From positions 186,001 to 250,000 of the forward strand of contig LATX02000209.1 of NCBI GenBank assembly GCA_001466705.2: a DNA stretch of 64,000 nucleotides. The letters run 5' to 3'. The translations under genes were made by a program, and so were the position numbers. Shown piece after piece: positions 46,223 through 58,141 of the stretch. The notes beneath the pieces were generated by a model. The model did no database searches. It worked only from the letters and a program-made list of their open reading frames with translations, and was not told the DNA's origin. The DNA comes from Moniliophthora roreri (taxonomy: Eukaryota > Basidiomycota > Agaricomycetes > Agaricales > Marasmiaceae). Each line of letters opens with the position of its first letter. Position 1 is the stretch's first letter.

Positions 46223-48848
46223 TTACCTGCGAGGGCCATAACTGTCGCCACCAATATCCGCAACTTTGTCTCCCTGTCCACTCGAATTTCCGACTATACC
46301 AGTATCTGTTTGCTGGCGTGGACCTAAATCCTTCATGCTATCGTCCCTCCCAAGATGCTGCGCGTTACCCTCATGGCCTTCTCCAGACTCACGACTTGCA
46401 ATCTCGATCATCTCGTCCGGTGAATCAGCAATACGGCCCCCTGGGATAGCGTTGTCATTGACATTGTTATGGGTGGCTTTTTCGCTTCCCAAAAAGGAGG
46501 ATAGCCAACGACGGGCCACAAGCCATGCACCAAAGTTGTGTAAACGACGAATGAGACCTTCCGGCGGATCGGCTCCAATAGCATCTCCATGTTCGTTCAA
46601 AGTCACGATATTCAATACCTCACTGTCATCGACCTGGCTATCTCGTTGGGTCTCCACAGAGTATCGGATGGCATCTAGGTTTGGTAACGTTGGCAGAGGA
46701 GCCTGGTAGTCAGGAATCGGTGCAAAGTAGTCGGAGGGCAGGTTCCCAACTTCTTGTGCCCTTTTGATTGCTTGAGACCATATGTCCCCCAAACCATAAA
46801 GATCACCCCAAAGGGAACGAGAGACAAATTGTCGCGTGATGGCCTCGTTGTGAATGAAACGAATGAATGCCTGCCCGCGTTTGCTTTTCAACAATGCCGA
46901 AACACGATCTTTGCGGTTGATATGATCTGCAAGGGCTTGCATGAAAGCCCGTCGCTCGTCATCATGGCGTTCCTCATCATACCCTGGGCATGGTTTCCAA
47001 GATTCCTCGAAGAGTGAGAGTAGTGTGAGACTCTTCGCCCACACGGATGGGTCTTCATGTGTCCACAGTGCGTCGACTACGGAGAACGGGATGACGAAAC
47101 GGAGGCCAGTGGAATGCTGTAGATCTGCGTTTTTCATTGAACCAATGAGCAGGTTGAGGTTGTAATGTAGGAAGGGTTGTGCAGCCAGATTCACCCAGTA
47201 CTGCTGGTGGAACAACAAGTTGATCCCCTCAGGTTGAAGGACAGGATGTCGAATGGTAGGTTCCCACAAGGGTGAATATGGATCTCTGAGCACATTCTCG
47301 ACATCCTCCATCGAGACAGTGTTCCGCACCATACAATCCCACCTGTCCAAGACAGCAGACACCGCCACGGAAGGAGGGTTTGTTTCCAGGACATTTTGAA
47401 GATGCGGGATCATTGAAGGGCTATCACGGAACATTGTGACTGCCCATTCAAAAGCGCGCAGCTCATACACTTTCAGATTGAAATTGCCCTCATTGATAGG
47501 TAGCCAGATTTGCTGGTCAAACTGTCTGACTACCCACAGGTCAAAAGAAGACCAATCCTGTGCCGGCGACGTGACGTGATCCCATAAACCTCGAGTTTTT
47601 TCGTGGAAGAAGTCGCTGATAGCCGGAATTTTGAATAGAGGACGAAGGATTATGCTGGAGAGCCGGTATACCAACCATGCCTGAGGTGATTTATATGGAC
47701 AGATGAACTGGTATGAAAGCCGGTTGAAGCGCCTATCCTCGATGTCGTCCGTCTGATCCCTCGGCACCATCAGAGTGGGTAATAGTGCGGTGAGGAAATA
47801 CAATCCTGCACTGAACGAGATTGCCACAAAGCAAACTGCAAATGGAACATGATGTCGACTCCACAGTAGATCCAGCACGCCGACAAAGAAGAATAGCAGA
47901 GCGGCTTCGAGAAGGATAGGCAGTGCTGACAGAAATGACGACACTCCCCACTTGTCGAAACTGTCTCGGCGAAGCTGACGGAGTGCTAGAGCTTCACCCG
48001 GTGTTCGCGTTGTCGTATCTCGTTGGTGCTCTCGTACCCACTGCTTGCACAACAAACCGAACAGTGCGGATGTGAGGCTGAGGATGAGGCTGAGGAACCA
48101 AAATACGTTGATGCGGATTGACGATGGGTCTGCTTTGAATTGGGTGGGCTCAAAGGAGGCAGATTGTGAACCGTTGACCTGTACTGCAATTAAATGGGTG
48201 AGGAGCGTAACTGTGGTGTCTGCGGGATCTTCGACCAGCCATTGGTACGATTCAATCACAAATGCTGTTACAACAGCAGAGAAGAGACCGGCCTAGAGGT
48301 GTATCGTTATTAGGTGACAAGATAGAGATCAAGGGGAACATACGAAAACTAGGAGGGTGTCGATATCATCTCGCCAACCCTTGACCATGTCCTCATCATG
48401 TCTAGAAACTTCTTTCAACATCCTCTCCCATGACTCTGTCCGTGTCGGTTTCTTTCCTTCATCTACGTTTTCTGTCGGCTCTGTCGGGATCGGGCGAGGG
48501 TTTGGGATATATGGCTAATGGGGAGGTGTTCAGTGTCTGTATATGGAATGAAAAGGATGATGTTTCGTACATCGTGCTCAGCGGCCCTTCGCAAAAAAAC
48601 ATATTCCTTCCCCCCCATCGCATCCCAGAATTCCCCCAACCTAGCCGAGAATGGAACGGCTTCCGGGATGTTCATAGACTGGAGATCCAAGTCAGCCTCA
48701 GTGCCAGCATTCAAGGAGATGACTGTATCTCGAACCTCATTTTCTTGAATTGATCCAGCTTCGGAAGGCGGCAATGGAATCTGTATGGAATTGACCGTGA
48801 GTCTTCATTGCGAAGGAGGGTACTATTTCATACTTGAGCAGGATCCAT
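46223..48848 (-). CDS. DUF6535 transmembrane protein
   Basis: A large membrane protein of a family abundant in Agaricomycetes, with no known role. ATG at 48848 starts MDPAQ, spliced over an intron ending ACAG to IPLPPSEAGSIQENEV; no ATG opens the frame closer. The next exons join FLRRAAEHD to PYIPNPRPIP and then WERMLKEVSRHDEDMVKGWR, DDIDTLLVF and AGLFSAVVTAFVIESYQWLV. This is the DUF6535 signature of a charged helix followed by the first membrane segment. Further membrane segments read VFWFLSLILSLTSALFGLLC, LPILLEAALLFFFVGVLDLL and VCFVAISFSAGLYFLTALLP. A soluble C-terminal part of about 450 residues follows. The main exon (46223 to about 48290) has over 670 codons without interruption. No lesion seen. 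Confidence 0.8.
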
Positions 48849-49405
48849 GGATTCCTAGTAGTAATTTAGTATTGCAAGTATCCCCAGTAGCGTCAGTCGA
48901 AACACACCTGACTTTGCAATCTCCCAGTGACGCTTGTACGTGGAGATGAAGAACGACTTGCAGTCTAAATAGAAAAAAGTAAACAGAATTCAGTATGTTA
49001 TGTACTCAACATAATAGTAGCCGGCATACCAGGTCCCCAGAGGACATTGCAAGTATCTGGTGGATGAAGCAGTTTGAAAGAGGGTTCCTTGTGTTTGATG
49101 CGACTGACAGCCAGCACGAGAGTTTGGTGGGTTTTGAGTGGGTTTGAGTCGTGCTGTGATTGGCTGTTGGTTGACTCGATTCTGCTTCACAGTGGTAACA
49201 GAGTGTTTTCTTTTGAGTGGATGTAAGTTTCGCCACGGCAACCGAAATTTCTTCCGAAAACAACAGATTGAACGACAGCAGAGGATAAAGGTGATAATAC
49301 TCGCGTCCTTTGTCATTATGTACAGGAAGCACTGTAAAGTCATGACGCTCGCAATTCCCTACTCGCGACATAGCACATCGAAAACATCTTGTTTGATAAG
49401 GTGGT

Positions 49406-49610
49406 ACTTGCCGCAGTGGGCCATCAGCGTCCGATGGCAATTACGAGTCCGTTTCTGGCGTTGTGGTTTTGCGGAAACCTTGAAAGCTGAACGTGCGCTA
49501 AAAATGACGAAGTGAGCCAAACAAAACGATCTACAGACCACAACTTTCCCACCCACTTATACCTGGAAAAAATTGGCAGATAAAGACGAATCCTCATAAA
49601 CTGGGGCGTG
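49406..49610 (+). repeat. Dispersed repeat family, copy D
   Basis: Starts ACTTGCCGCAGTGGGCCATC, then GGCAATTACGAGTCCGTTTC, AACGATCTACAGACCACAAC, TTTCCCACCCACTTATACC and TTGGCAGATAAAGACGAATC, ending CTCATAAACTGGGG. It lacks the CTGGGGCCAACCGACG block of copies B and C. Confidence 0.65.
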
Positions 49611-49834
49611 CAAGCGTGGAATAGTTTGGTTCCTCGGGTCGATGGATACGCGCTAGGCACAGTATCCCTCAAGGAACATAGAGGAGACTGAAGAAGAGCC
49701 GAAAGCTGCTCAAAGCGCTTTATATCATCGGGAATGGCAAAGTTGTAGGAATCCCATAAATGTTTTCTCGTGGGCTCAAGCCAAGCCCGGAAGACCAATG
49801 GACAAGCCAGAAACGGTGAAGCTTGAAGTATCAT
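49490..49834 (-). pseudogene. F-box-like gene fragment
   Basis: Minus-strand frame from 49834 reads MILQASPFLACPLVFRAWLE then PTRKHLWDSYNFAIP and IKRFEQLSALLQSPLCSL. It resembles the first exon of basidiomycete F-box proteins, where a helix is followed by CxLVxRxWLPxxRxHLF. The sequence before it and a proper F-box start are missing, and the 3' side runs into dispersed repeat copy D. Probably a gene remnant. Confidence 0.3.
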
Positions 49835-50499
49835 GTCAAGTTCCTTGGTTGACTTGGTTGATAATCAACGAGCACTTCGTCCCAATCTTGAGCGGCCGAG
49901 TGTCCTCACAGGCATGCAAGCACTAGCGGAATTCGATTGCGTTGTTAGAACGAACAATGAGTTGATTACAACGAATTTGCACTGATGGTCGAAAGCCTTT
50001 TTCGAGAGAACCGTTTATTCCGTGCTCGGCAGCGCCGAGTAGGTGGAAGTAGGAAAGAAGGTTTTATACCGGCGAGCGCTAAAGCGCGTGCTTGCTTCAA
50101 GCGGTGACCGGTAACCTATCTTTTCGACCACCGTCACCCACCCTCACAACTGAACATCGTCCGGCATTCATTGGACCCCGGGCGTTGGGAATGTCTTGGT
50201 CTAAGTTGGGAGATGGCAGGTGCGTTGCAACATTACTTGAAGGAGAAAAGAATTTTTATCTTCCAACCGTTTCCAGGCGATTCAATAGCACGAATCAGAT
50301 AGCTAGATTTAATCTCTGGAGGTGTAGGTCTACTCGGCGAATTCGGTTGACATGAACCGGTCGCCTTCATAATCAGATACCGATTCTTCCGGCGTATCAT
50401 TCAGCGATCAAAATCCGAAGCCTTCGCGTATCTCATACCTTCCTAGTCTGATCAATATAAAAGGGCATCTCCAGACTCCAAGGCTCCAGACCTCCAAAG

Positions 50500-51734
50500 A
50501 TGTCTCCGATTCGGCTCGGATTCGTTGGTTTATCCTCCAATGGCTGGGCTGCATCCATCACTGTACCACCTCTCCTCGAACAACCTCTATCATCCAAATA
50601 CACCATCACCGCAGTCTCCACTACTAACCCGACATCTGCGAAAGCCAGTGCAGAAAAGTACAGCAAACTCGTATCGGCTCAAGTAAAAGGATACCATGGA
50701 TCAACAGAACACGTTGCCGACGATCCCGACGTCGACATGGTAGCTATTTCAGTACGGACCCCAGGACACGTAGACGCTGCATTACCTGTGCTTCAAGCGA
50801 AAAAGGACTTGTTCATTGAATGGCCGGCGGGGCTTCACTTGGCTGGGACTAGAGAGATTGCCGAGGCAGCGAAGAGAAGTGGGGTCAAGACTTTGGTCGG
50901 GTTCCAGACACGCCATGCTGCGTATGTTAGGAAGGTACGCACCCTCAGGTTCACTGTACTGTTCATTCCAACTTGGCCGTATTTATCAAGGTCAAAGAAA
51001 TCCTCAACTCCGGAAAACTTGGTAGGATAGTCTCAACATCCGTGGTACGTACTGTTGAAAAAAACATCTCTTGATTCAAAAATCGGTCTCTTCATATATA
51101 TATATACTCAAAACAGGTCGCGTGCTGGTGCCATCCAGGCGTACGAGGCCCATTCACATACGAACATTACAGCTATCTCTCTAATCCATCAAACGGCGCC
51201 ACCATGGTCGATATCGACGGCGGACATCTCATCGACATCTTGCATCACCTTTTTGGTCCAATTACTTGTGTTACTTCCCATTTATCGAACCAATACTCTA
51301 CCATTCAAGTAATTGACGACACCGGTAAACCCGTTGGGCCACCCAAGCCACAAGACGACATTCATCAGATCGTGTTTGGTGGCCAGTTTGGTAACAAGGA
51401 CGGGACTGTTGTCTCTGTGAGCATTCGTCACGTCATGTCGGAACATAGCGCCGGTCTGTTTTGGGTTATTGATGGTGAAAAGGGCGCTATCAAGATCAGG
51501 GCAGAGGGCGCAAAGGGACCAATGTTCACATGGGCACAACCAGAAGTGTGGTTGAATGGAGAGAAGCAGAATGTTGCGCAAGATTCTCTCGCTGAACGAT
51601 CTGCGAGGTATTGGGAGATGTTTGCAGATGGTGTACAAGGCGAGTATGCAACAATCCAGGATGCGTTACAGGCCAAAAAAGTCGTAGATGCGATTTGGAC
51701 GAGCAATAGAGAAGGTAGAAAAGTCTACTTGTAA
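50500..51734 (+). CDS. Gal80-like NAD(P)-binding oxidoreductase (Gfo/Idh/MocA family)
   Basis: A Gfo/Idh/MocA-family protein most like fungal Gal80-type proteins. ATG at 50500 gives MSPIRLGFVGLSSNGWAASI, the Rossmann nucleotide-binding loop. Next are DPDVDMVAISVRTPGHVDAA and the family phrase FIEWPAGLHLAGTREIAEAA (in enzymes of the family the equivalent is often EKP). After a short intron come VKEILNSGKLGRIVSTSV and the C-terminal sheet domain, with GATMVDIDGGHLIDILHHLF, GQFGNKDGTVVSVSI and GLFWVIDGEKGAIKI. It ends SNREGRKVYL. Three exons. Yeast Gal80 is a transcriptional repressor, whereas filamentous relatives may be enzymes; the sequence does not decide. The EWPAG motif favours the Gal80-like branch. 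Confidence 0.8.
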
Positions 51735-52440
51735 ACGTCGTTGCCACCAACAATTATTAATCATCTTACGAAACAATTCTACGCAACTCCTTTATCATAT
51801 GTACGCATCGCGAAAAAAACGCCAAATGAGATCCTTATATGCTACATTGAAATACACGGAGATGAAATCTTTGGACCAACCAACAATGCGGATGTGCGAG
51901 TCAAGAGAAAAAAAAAACAACGCGAGTATAAAGTAAATAGGGCAGAAAAGGAAGGAATCTCGTCGCCATGAGCAGGGAACCGAAAAAAGAGATCGATAAA
52001 AAAAAACTTGGTATAAAAACCATCATCATCATCACCGCCATAAGGAGAAATATGAAAAAAAAAATATCGAATACGAATATGGTTATCGAGATGAAAAAGA
52101 AGGACAAGACGAAAGAGAGTCAATCATACCACTATAGCGTAATCAAGAAATGAGAAAGGATCCTGCTTCGGTCTGTGAAGCAATTAGTCCCTTTTAATTA
52201 TGAAAGGAGGGGACGCGAGGGTGTTATCCAACGCAAATGCAAACAATAACCGCCAACTGCAACCAAGGCAACACGCCAAGGGATCTCTAGGAGTACCGTA
52301 GAATATTTAGGATACTCAACTCCCAGAGTCCGACCGATCCCTGGCGTGCTATTCACCATAGGACTAACTCCAGCATGAACCTGTACAAATACCCAGACCG
52401 ACATGGTGACACCCTTGCAAGTGTCATGCCAGACCTTGGA
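51735..52440. other. A-rich 3' flank and intergenic region
   Basis: 51780-52160 is rich in A runs and short GAA/ATC repeats, giving low-complexity open frames on both strands that I do not consider genes. The remainder up to 52440 is the 3' flank of the phosphodiesterase gene. Confidence 0.45.
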
Positions 52441-55151
52441 TCACACACCGGCCTGTGGCTGAGTGACAACAATGACGGCTGCTTCGACTTGACCGCTCGC
52501 ACCTGCCAATGAAGTTGGACTCTTCATTGGAGGTGGAGATAGAGACAGCGACATGGCCAACGGCATACTCGTTGGAAACTTGGACTTGATTCCACCATCT
52601 CCATCCTCCTTAACCCCAAGCACGTTAGGTCCCCAAGAGGTCCTGTTCATCATTGAGCGCTTCTTCCGCAACCCTGCACCAGCGCTGTCTGCGGCCGCCC
52701 TAATCGCCCTATGGGCGTCATAGGTCTCCTGCGAGGTCGATGTGCTGCATGTACTGTCACGACTGCGATGTCCATGACCATTCAGCTGCACGCTGCTCCG
52801 GACGCTGCTAGTCTTGCTTGTATATTTCTTTGAGGGACTCGGGTTTGTCGATTGAATACCACTTCCGTTTTCATTCTTGCTGATATCGCTCATCGCACTG
52901 TTGGTTCTGCTGCGGCTCCTACTGCTCAGACCGGACCCTGCTGAGGAGGGTGGAGCATCCAGGCCCCCAGAACCAGGAACGATATTGGGATATACGTATC
53001 GATCCGTAGGTGGGGAAGTGGAAGCAGAATTGGAAACTGACTCCGATGTTGAGCCGGATGCAGAGGGAGGAGAGACACCGGATGGCGAAAATAGGCAGGA
53101 TCCAGACTCTGAAATAGAGTCGGTGTCCGGAGAAGGCGGTATCGACTCAGCTGACCCTGAATTGGACTCGTAGGAAGAGGGAGGCGGGGTAGAGAGGTCA
53201 CCTTCTTCACTCTTGGCCTGGTAGACACCGCCTGCATTGGCACTCGAGGGCCAGATCAATTTAGTGTCTGTGACTGATTGAAGTCTGTCCGAGATGCGTT
53301 CTTCCCCATAATCGGTACTGACATCGCTCTCGTCATCAGCACAACTACGACGGTCCGCAGTGAGTTGCTCAAGGGAGACAGAAGAGTGAAGGTTGACCAA
53401 GCTCCGATACGGATGGACCGCAGGAAGAGTCAGTGGGAAAGCAGTGAGGTAATCGTCCCTTCGGGTCGATGAGCGTGTACTACCAGGGGATCCTGGAATT
53501 TGTTCGGAGATAGTACTTTCGGTAGATTCGTTCTGCAATTCCAACTCCAAATCCCCACGACGTATTTCCCAGCGGGAGAGATTGGACTTGCATTGCTGAA
53601 GGAGAGGATCGAGCTCTGTCGGGAAATCATCAATATACATAATTTTGGATCCGAAGCCAGAGATAAGGGCGTAAATGGCACTCACCAGGGACGGCTTCAA
53701 CTATCAATTCCAGAAGCGGTTTGGCAAAGGCGTTGATGAAGAATATTTGACCCTTGGCTTCGGTGAGTGGGTCATCAGAGGCCTGAACTGTCGGGGGCAA
53801 GCGCATGCACTTTTCGAGCATGGCCTGAGACGTCCACTCGCCCATCAAAGCCTCCGCCCAATGCTTCGCGACATGATATGGCCGGTACTAATTCGGATAG
53901 ATAAAGCATTAATTAAATGAAGAGAGGACATTGTCGGTAACACGACCTACCGGGTTACTAATATCTGCGCACTTGATGATCGCTTGACATATCAAAAGTT
54001 GTCGTCGACAGAGCTCAAAATCCTCCGTACAATCCAATAGAGACCGGAAGTTTTCCATAAAGGTTTTATGGACGCTCATATCGGTAGCCAATACGGTTTC
54101 CGACAAGAGCTTGCGAGTACGTTGTCCCGAATCATCTACAGAGTCGTCAAGTAAAGGACCAAGCCCGTGGTGTCGCATAACTCGAAGAAGGAGCGATATG
54201 TGCATCTGTTCGAGAGGAGACTTGTTATCGAAGACGACGGAAAGAGGTGCCTGAGCGTTTTTCTGGAAAACGGATGAGTCATCTACGGAAAGCGAATAGT
54301 ATGATGGAGCGTACCATGAATACATTCGTAAAGCCTGGGTGAGCGACATCATGACCTATTGCAGCGATGTATATCACGAATAGATCTTGGGGACGCAAGC
54401 ATGTCATGAGTTGACCATTATCGAAAACATGTTGGGTAGACCACATCGGCGGCTGATCTTCAAGCAAGATGGTGACGGACGGGACCATTCCCGCGAGGCG
54501 AAGGAAGGTGTAAGAGGCTTGAAGAACATCAAGCGCATGTTCAAAGTTGTGATAGGTGTTTTCCCAGCGGTAGATGCGACGAAGGTGATGGATGAGAGGA
54601 TAGATTTGATCTTGAGGGAAAAGGCAAGAGTCAGGAGGGCACGGGAAGACCGGGCGGGGTGTGTATACTAGAAGCTCAACTCACCGAGCGTTACCCCAAC
54701 TGACTCTATCATTCCTTCAATCCGAAAGAGCGCTTCGAAAAGGATCATTGTGCATGACAGCACCTCTTCATCAGGGAGTTTGTGTGGTTCGAAATTCCAG
54801 CTGTCCAGAGCGTTGATGAGCCGGGTACGAGTTTCAACAGGAAGATCGGTTGGCGCGCTGGGATTTTCGGAACTTGGTTAGCTCTAGTATAGACGACATC
54901 GGTCGAGGACGCACAACTCAGCATCTCGCTCGTTAACAGCGTTCAAGGTCTCGTTGTACATGTCACTGAGCAGTTCAGCAAAGCGAGTACTATAGAAAAG
55001 GGTTTACAATGAGCCACCGATAGAAAAGAAATGACAACAAGACTCACTGGAGCTCGCAGGAATGCCCTAACCATCCTGCACCAAATCCACTGCCTGCGGT
55101 AGCGAGATGGAGACCGCCCAGGTCGGCACTACGAGGCCTTGCGTGCTTCAT
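52441..55151 (-). CDS. Class I 3',5'-cyclic nucleotide phosphodiesterase
   Basis: Hydrolyses cAMP (and possibly cGMP), closing the PKA pathway. ATG at 55151 gives MKHARPRSADLGGLHLATAG. Exons then encode RTRLINALDSWNFEPHKLP and EEVLSCTMILFEALFRIEGM. The catalytic HD domain follows: WENTYHNFEHALDVLQ, containing the proton-donor His; YIAAIGHDVAHPGF, the metal-binding HD motif; MHISLLLRVMRHHGLGPLL; and IIKCADISNP, the conserved metal-binding Asp. After WAEALMGEWTSQAMLE and GQIFFINAFAKPLLELIVEA it splices into a C-terminal tail of about 380 residues. The tail is very rich in Ser, Pro and Gly (ELDPLLQQCKSNLSRWEIRR, SFP and SPSP-like sites) and ends TQPQAGV. The core has all metal ligands I could check, so it is probably active. 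About eight introns. Confidence 0.85.
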
Positions 55152-56089
55152 GCCGAGCTACCGAGTCCTTGAATTGAGGGAAAATCGTAGAATATAGAGA
55201 GAGAGAGAGAGTAGAAGATACAGCGAGAGAAAAAACAGCGGAATACAAGGTCACGGTTGTAGAAGGAGAGATTGAGTGCGGGATGGCCAGGCCCTCTTTC
55301 GGTCGCGTGGCTGGCCACGTGCAAATACCATGCGAAACGATCAAAACTCTCGGCAAAGGCAAAAGCCGAACTCGTTTTGACTAAAGTCTCGACTCTCTCG
55401 CTCGGACCCTCTCCACGGACACGGAAAAGCAACGGAGTTGATCTATTGACCTTCTGTCTATAGAACAGCCTGGAGGCGGTTGAATTGCATTATATTTAAA
55501 CAAAGTCAATTTTTGGGTTGACAGGAAATGTTCCCATCACTGTCAGTAAAAACCAGCAGTGGCCATATCGGCGGACTCGCGGTCTGGAACATGAACAGTA
55601 GCTCATTGTACAGGAATGAAATGGTCATGGCGCTCACCCTTAATTGGTCCATTCCAATACACACGGAAATGACGAAACCAATCGCAGCCCTGACCAGGCG
55701 CCTCCATATTGTGGATAATATTTCCAAGTGGAGCACGATCAACCCGTCGTACTCGATGGCCTGCGACAAGTGAATTCAAAGGGCGTGGCCAAAGCACTAC
55801 ACATCGCCCAGTTTCCGAGGACCAATAGCAAGTGGAAAATCTACCCGCAATAGCTATTCAAATCTTCATCACCGTCATACTTACGGTACTCTGGTCAAGT
55901 ATTGACACGTCATGTCATTCATTCATTGGCCAATGGCGGCAGTATCACAATCGAAGATTCCCGCGCGGCACGATCTTCAAACCGAGGCGAGTCGTAGACT
56001 CCTGTAAGGCTGTTAAAGTCGTGAATATCATTGCAGGTCATTAGATCAACATCAGAATCAACAGAAAGTCACATCACAGAATCAAACAG
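55152..56089. other. Intergenic, contains a GA microsatellite
   Basis: A GA repeat lies at about 55195-55211 in the likely 5' UTR or promoter of the phosphodiesterase gene. Open frames at 55506-55797 on both strands show no domain. 55800-56089 holds the 3' flank of the epoxide hydrolase gene. Confidence 0.45.
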
Positions 56090-57710
56090 CTAGTTATCAG
56101 CGTAACCATTCTTTCCAGAAATCACACCAAACCCAACTCCGCCTTTGCCAAACATCTTGCGCAGGTCATCGACGAGCTCTGAAGGCTTCTCATGTGCGGC
56201 GAAATGCCCTCCACTGGTATGTTCCGATTCAAATTTGAGGTTTCCAACATTCATGGTCCATCTGGAGAGGCCTGTGAGCAACATGAAGACGACGGGAGAC
56301 GTTAAGTACCCACGGTCTTGGGGCTCGACGGAGTTCCTTTGGGAAATAGGATGCTCCCATCGGAATAGTCGGTTTCTTCTTGGGAGGTACCGTGCGGTCA
56401 CCTGCTTTGGTGGCTTCATAGTATATTCTCAGAGAAGCTGCCGGCCCAGCACGAGAAAAGTAGTACAACGAGACCCAGGTCAGGACTAGAGACAGTATCC
56501 AGTTAGTGACCGCGAAACTTGAAGCAGATACACATCTTGACGTACTCTCATCATCACTCCAGGGATACCCGTCCGACCAATTTACGAGCTTCTCGTATAT
56601 CCAAGCCAAAAGGCCGACAGGAGAATCAGCAAGAGCATATCCTAATGTCTGGGGTTGGGTAGATTGTTCTTGATTATAGCCCATGCCCTCGTTGAGGAAC
56701 CACTGTGTACGCGCTATGCCAGCTTTCTCTGCGGATGTATTTGACCTGAAGAGGTTCTGCAAGAATAGCAAAGGCTGCGAGATGGTCGGCTTAACAGCTC
56801 CAGCACTGGGAGAGTGTGTTAGAGGAGAGAGTGGGTGTGTTGATGGTGTACGCACCCCGGGTAGTTGGTATGCCATGCCTTGGCACCACTCTTGCCATAC
56901 AACTGTGCAATGCGGCGCGTAATCTACAAGTCGGACTCAGTGCAGGAATTGATACAATCTTAAAATGACTCACGTAGAATCCCCAGTCCCCGCCCTGCGT
57001 AACTGGCGCAGATAATGAGTAAAGTCCGTTTTTGATATGATAACCAACACACCATATTCATTGTAACCCAACTCCTGCATCAACTTGTGACCGACCTGTG
57101 AAAGAATGACATATAGGGACCTGATCATATGAGAGAAGCGAAACGTACATCGGCATGTCGAGACACACTGAAACCTTGCTTCCTTGGTGCTTCACTGAAT
57201 CCAAAGCCAGGCAAACTCAACGCAACAACATGAAAACTGGGAAAATCTGTCGAATCTGACTGAGTAAGGAGTGGTAATATCTTCTGAACTTCCACGAAGC
57301 TTCCGGGCCCTAAGACAGGGGAAGGTGTAAGTCCATGCTACCAGCGTTGCCCGAGAAGAACACGCACATCCATGAACGAAAAGCAACGGTATAGCATTCT
57401 TATTCTCGCTCTTCTTATGCACGTAATGGACGTTCAACGCCCCATGTGTATCATCCACCCGGATATCCCTTGTAAACTGAGGAAGCGCAAGATTGATATC
57501 TGCCTCCTCCTGTCTCCAATTATACCCATCCTTCCACCTAGCAACCAGCCTCTGCAAATCCGTCAAAGGGACCCCGTACTTCCATTGAGCGTCTTCAAGC
57601 TCGTCAGGGAATGTCGCCTGTTCGAGTTTCTTCCTAAGTGACTCGAGCTTATGCTCGGGGACTGCTATCGTAAAAGGGACTTCGGGGCGTAGCGTAGAGG
57701 CTTCTGCCAT
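56090..57710 (-). CDS. Epoxide hydrolase with N-terminal EHN domain
   Basis: An alpha/beta hydrolase of the microsomal-type epoxide hydrolase group. ATG at 57710 gives MAEASTLRPEVPFTIAVPEH and the EHN domain KLESLRKKLEQATFP, VPLTDLQRLVARWKDGYNW. The core starts LLFVHG spliced to WPGSFVEVQKILPLL (the HGWPGS oxyanion motif), then VVALSLPGFGFSEAPRKQGF. The nucleophile Asp is in QGGDWGFYVTRRIAQLYG. The lid region includes GYALADSPVGLLAWIYEKLV, followed by SLRIYYEATKAG. The C-terminal His is in SGGHFAAHEKPSELVDDL. The protein ends KNGYADN. Motifs are complete, so it is likely active in detoxification or secondary metabolism. At least six introns. Confidence 0.85.
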
Positions 57711-58141
57711 GGTCGAGGTTAGTTGAAGAACCAGAGAGAAGTGAAATTGATTTAAGTAGCAACCCTCCTCTGACTCTGAATACTCGAGTCACAGATCCAC
57801 GAGGACCGTGTGCGTCGAAGTCGGGGGCGTGATCCCATTCATTCACCAACCGGAGTCAATCAAAGGATTGTTCGTATGTCATAAGACGTATTGAAATTCA
57901 TGGAAAAGAAGCATGAAGGAAGCACAGAAGAAGAACGTAGGTATGAAAATACGGAGAGTTCTGCTGTTGTAGGTGACGGTCGCTGACAAGAGGAATGAAG
58001 ACCACGTGAAAGTATCGCGGCACAGGTAGGCCAAACACCCGGCCAACACTTGCTTCGAGGAATTGGAAGGTGTATAACACTATATATCGCTATATATGAC
58101 AGAGAAGGAAAGAATCAGAGACGCCTGTTGTCGGTCAATCA
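57711..58141. other. Intergenic, no gene seen
   Basis: Upstream flank of the epoxide hydrolase gene. No recognised motif. Confidence 0.4.

Larger units (their letters stand above)
48849..50499. other. Intergenic with repeat copy D and a gene fragment
   Basis: Contains dispersed repeat copy D (49406-49610) and an F-box-like gene fragment on the minus strand (49490-49834). The rest, including 49835-50499, has no recognised gene; the final 100 bases before 50500 likely hold the promoter of the Gal80-like gene, with a TATAAAA-like box at 50456-50462. Confidence 0.4.

Noticed and set aside
46266..46709. Plus-strand open frame of 147 codons
   Set aside because: It is fully antisense to the coding exon of the DUF6535 gene, whose frame is longer and has family motifs.
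51741..52153. Lysine- and isoleucine-rich frames on both strands
   Set aside because: They are products of A-rich low-complexity DNA after the Gal80-like gene; no start context, no domain.
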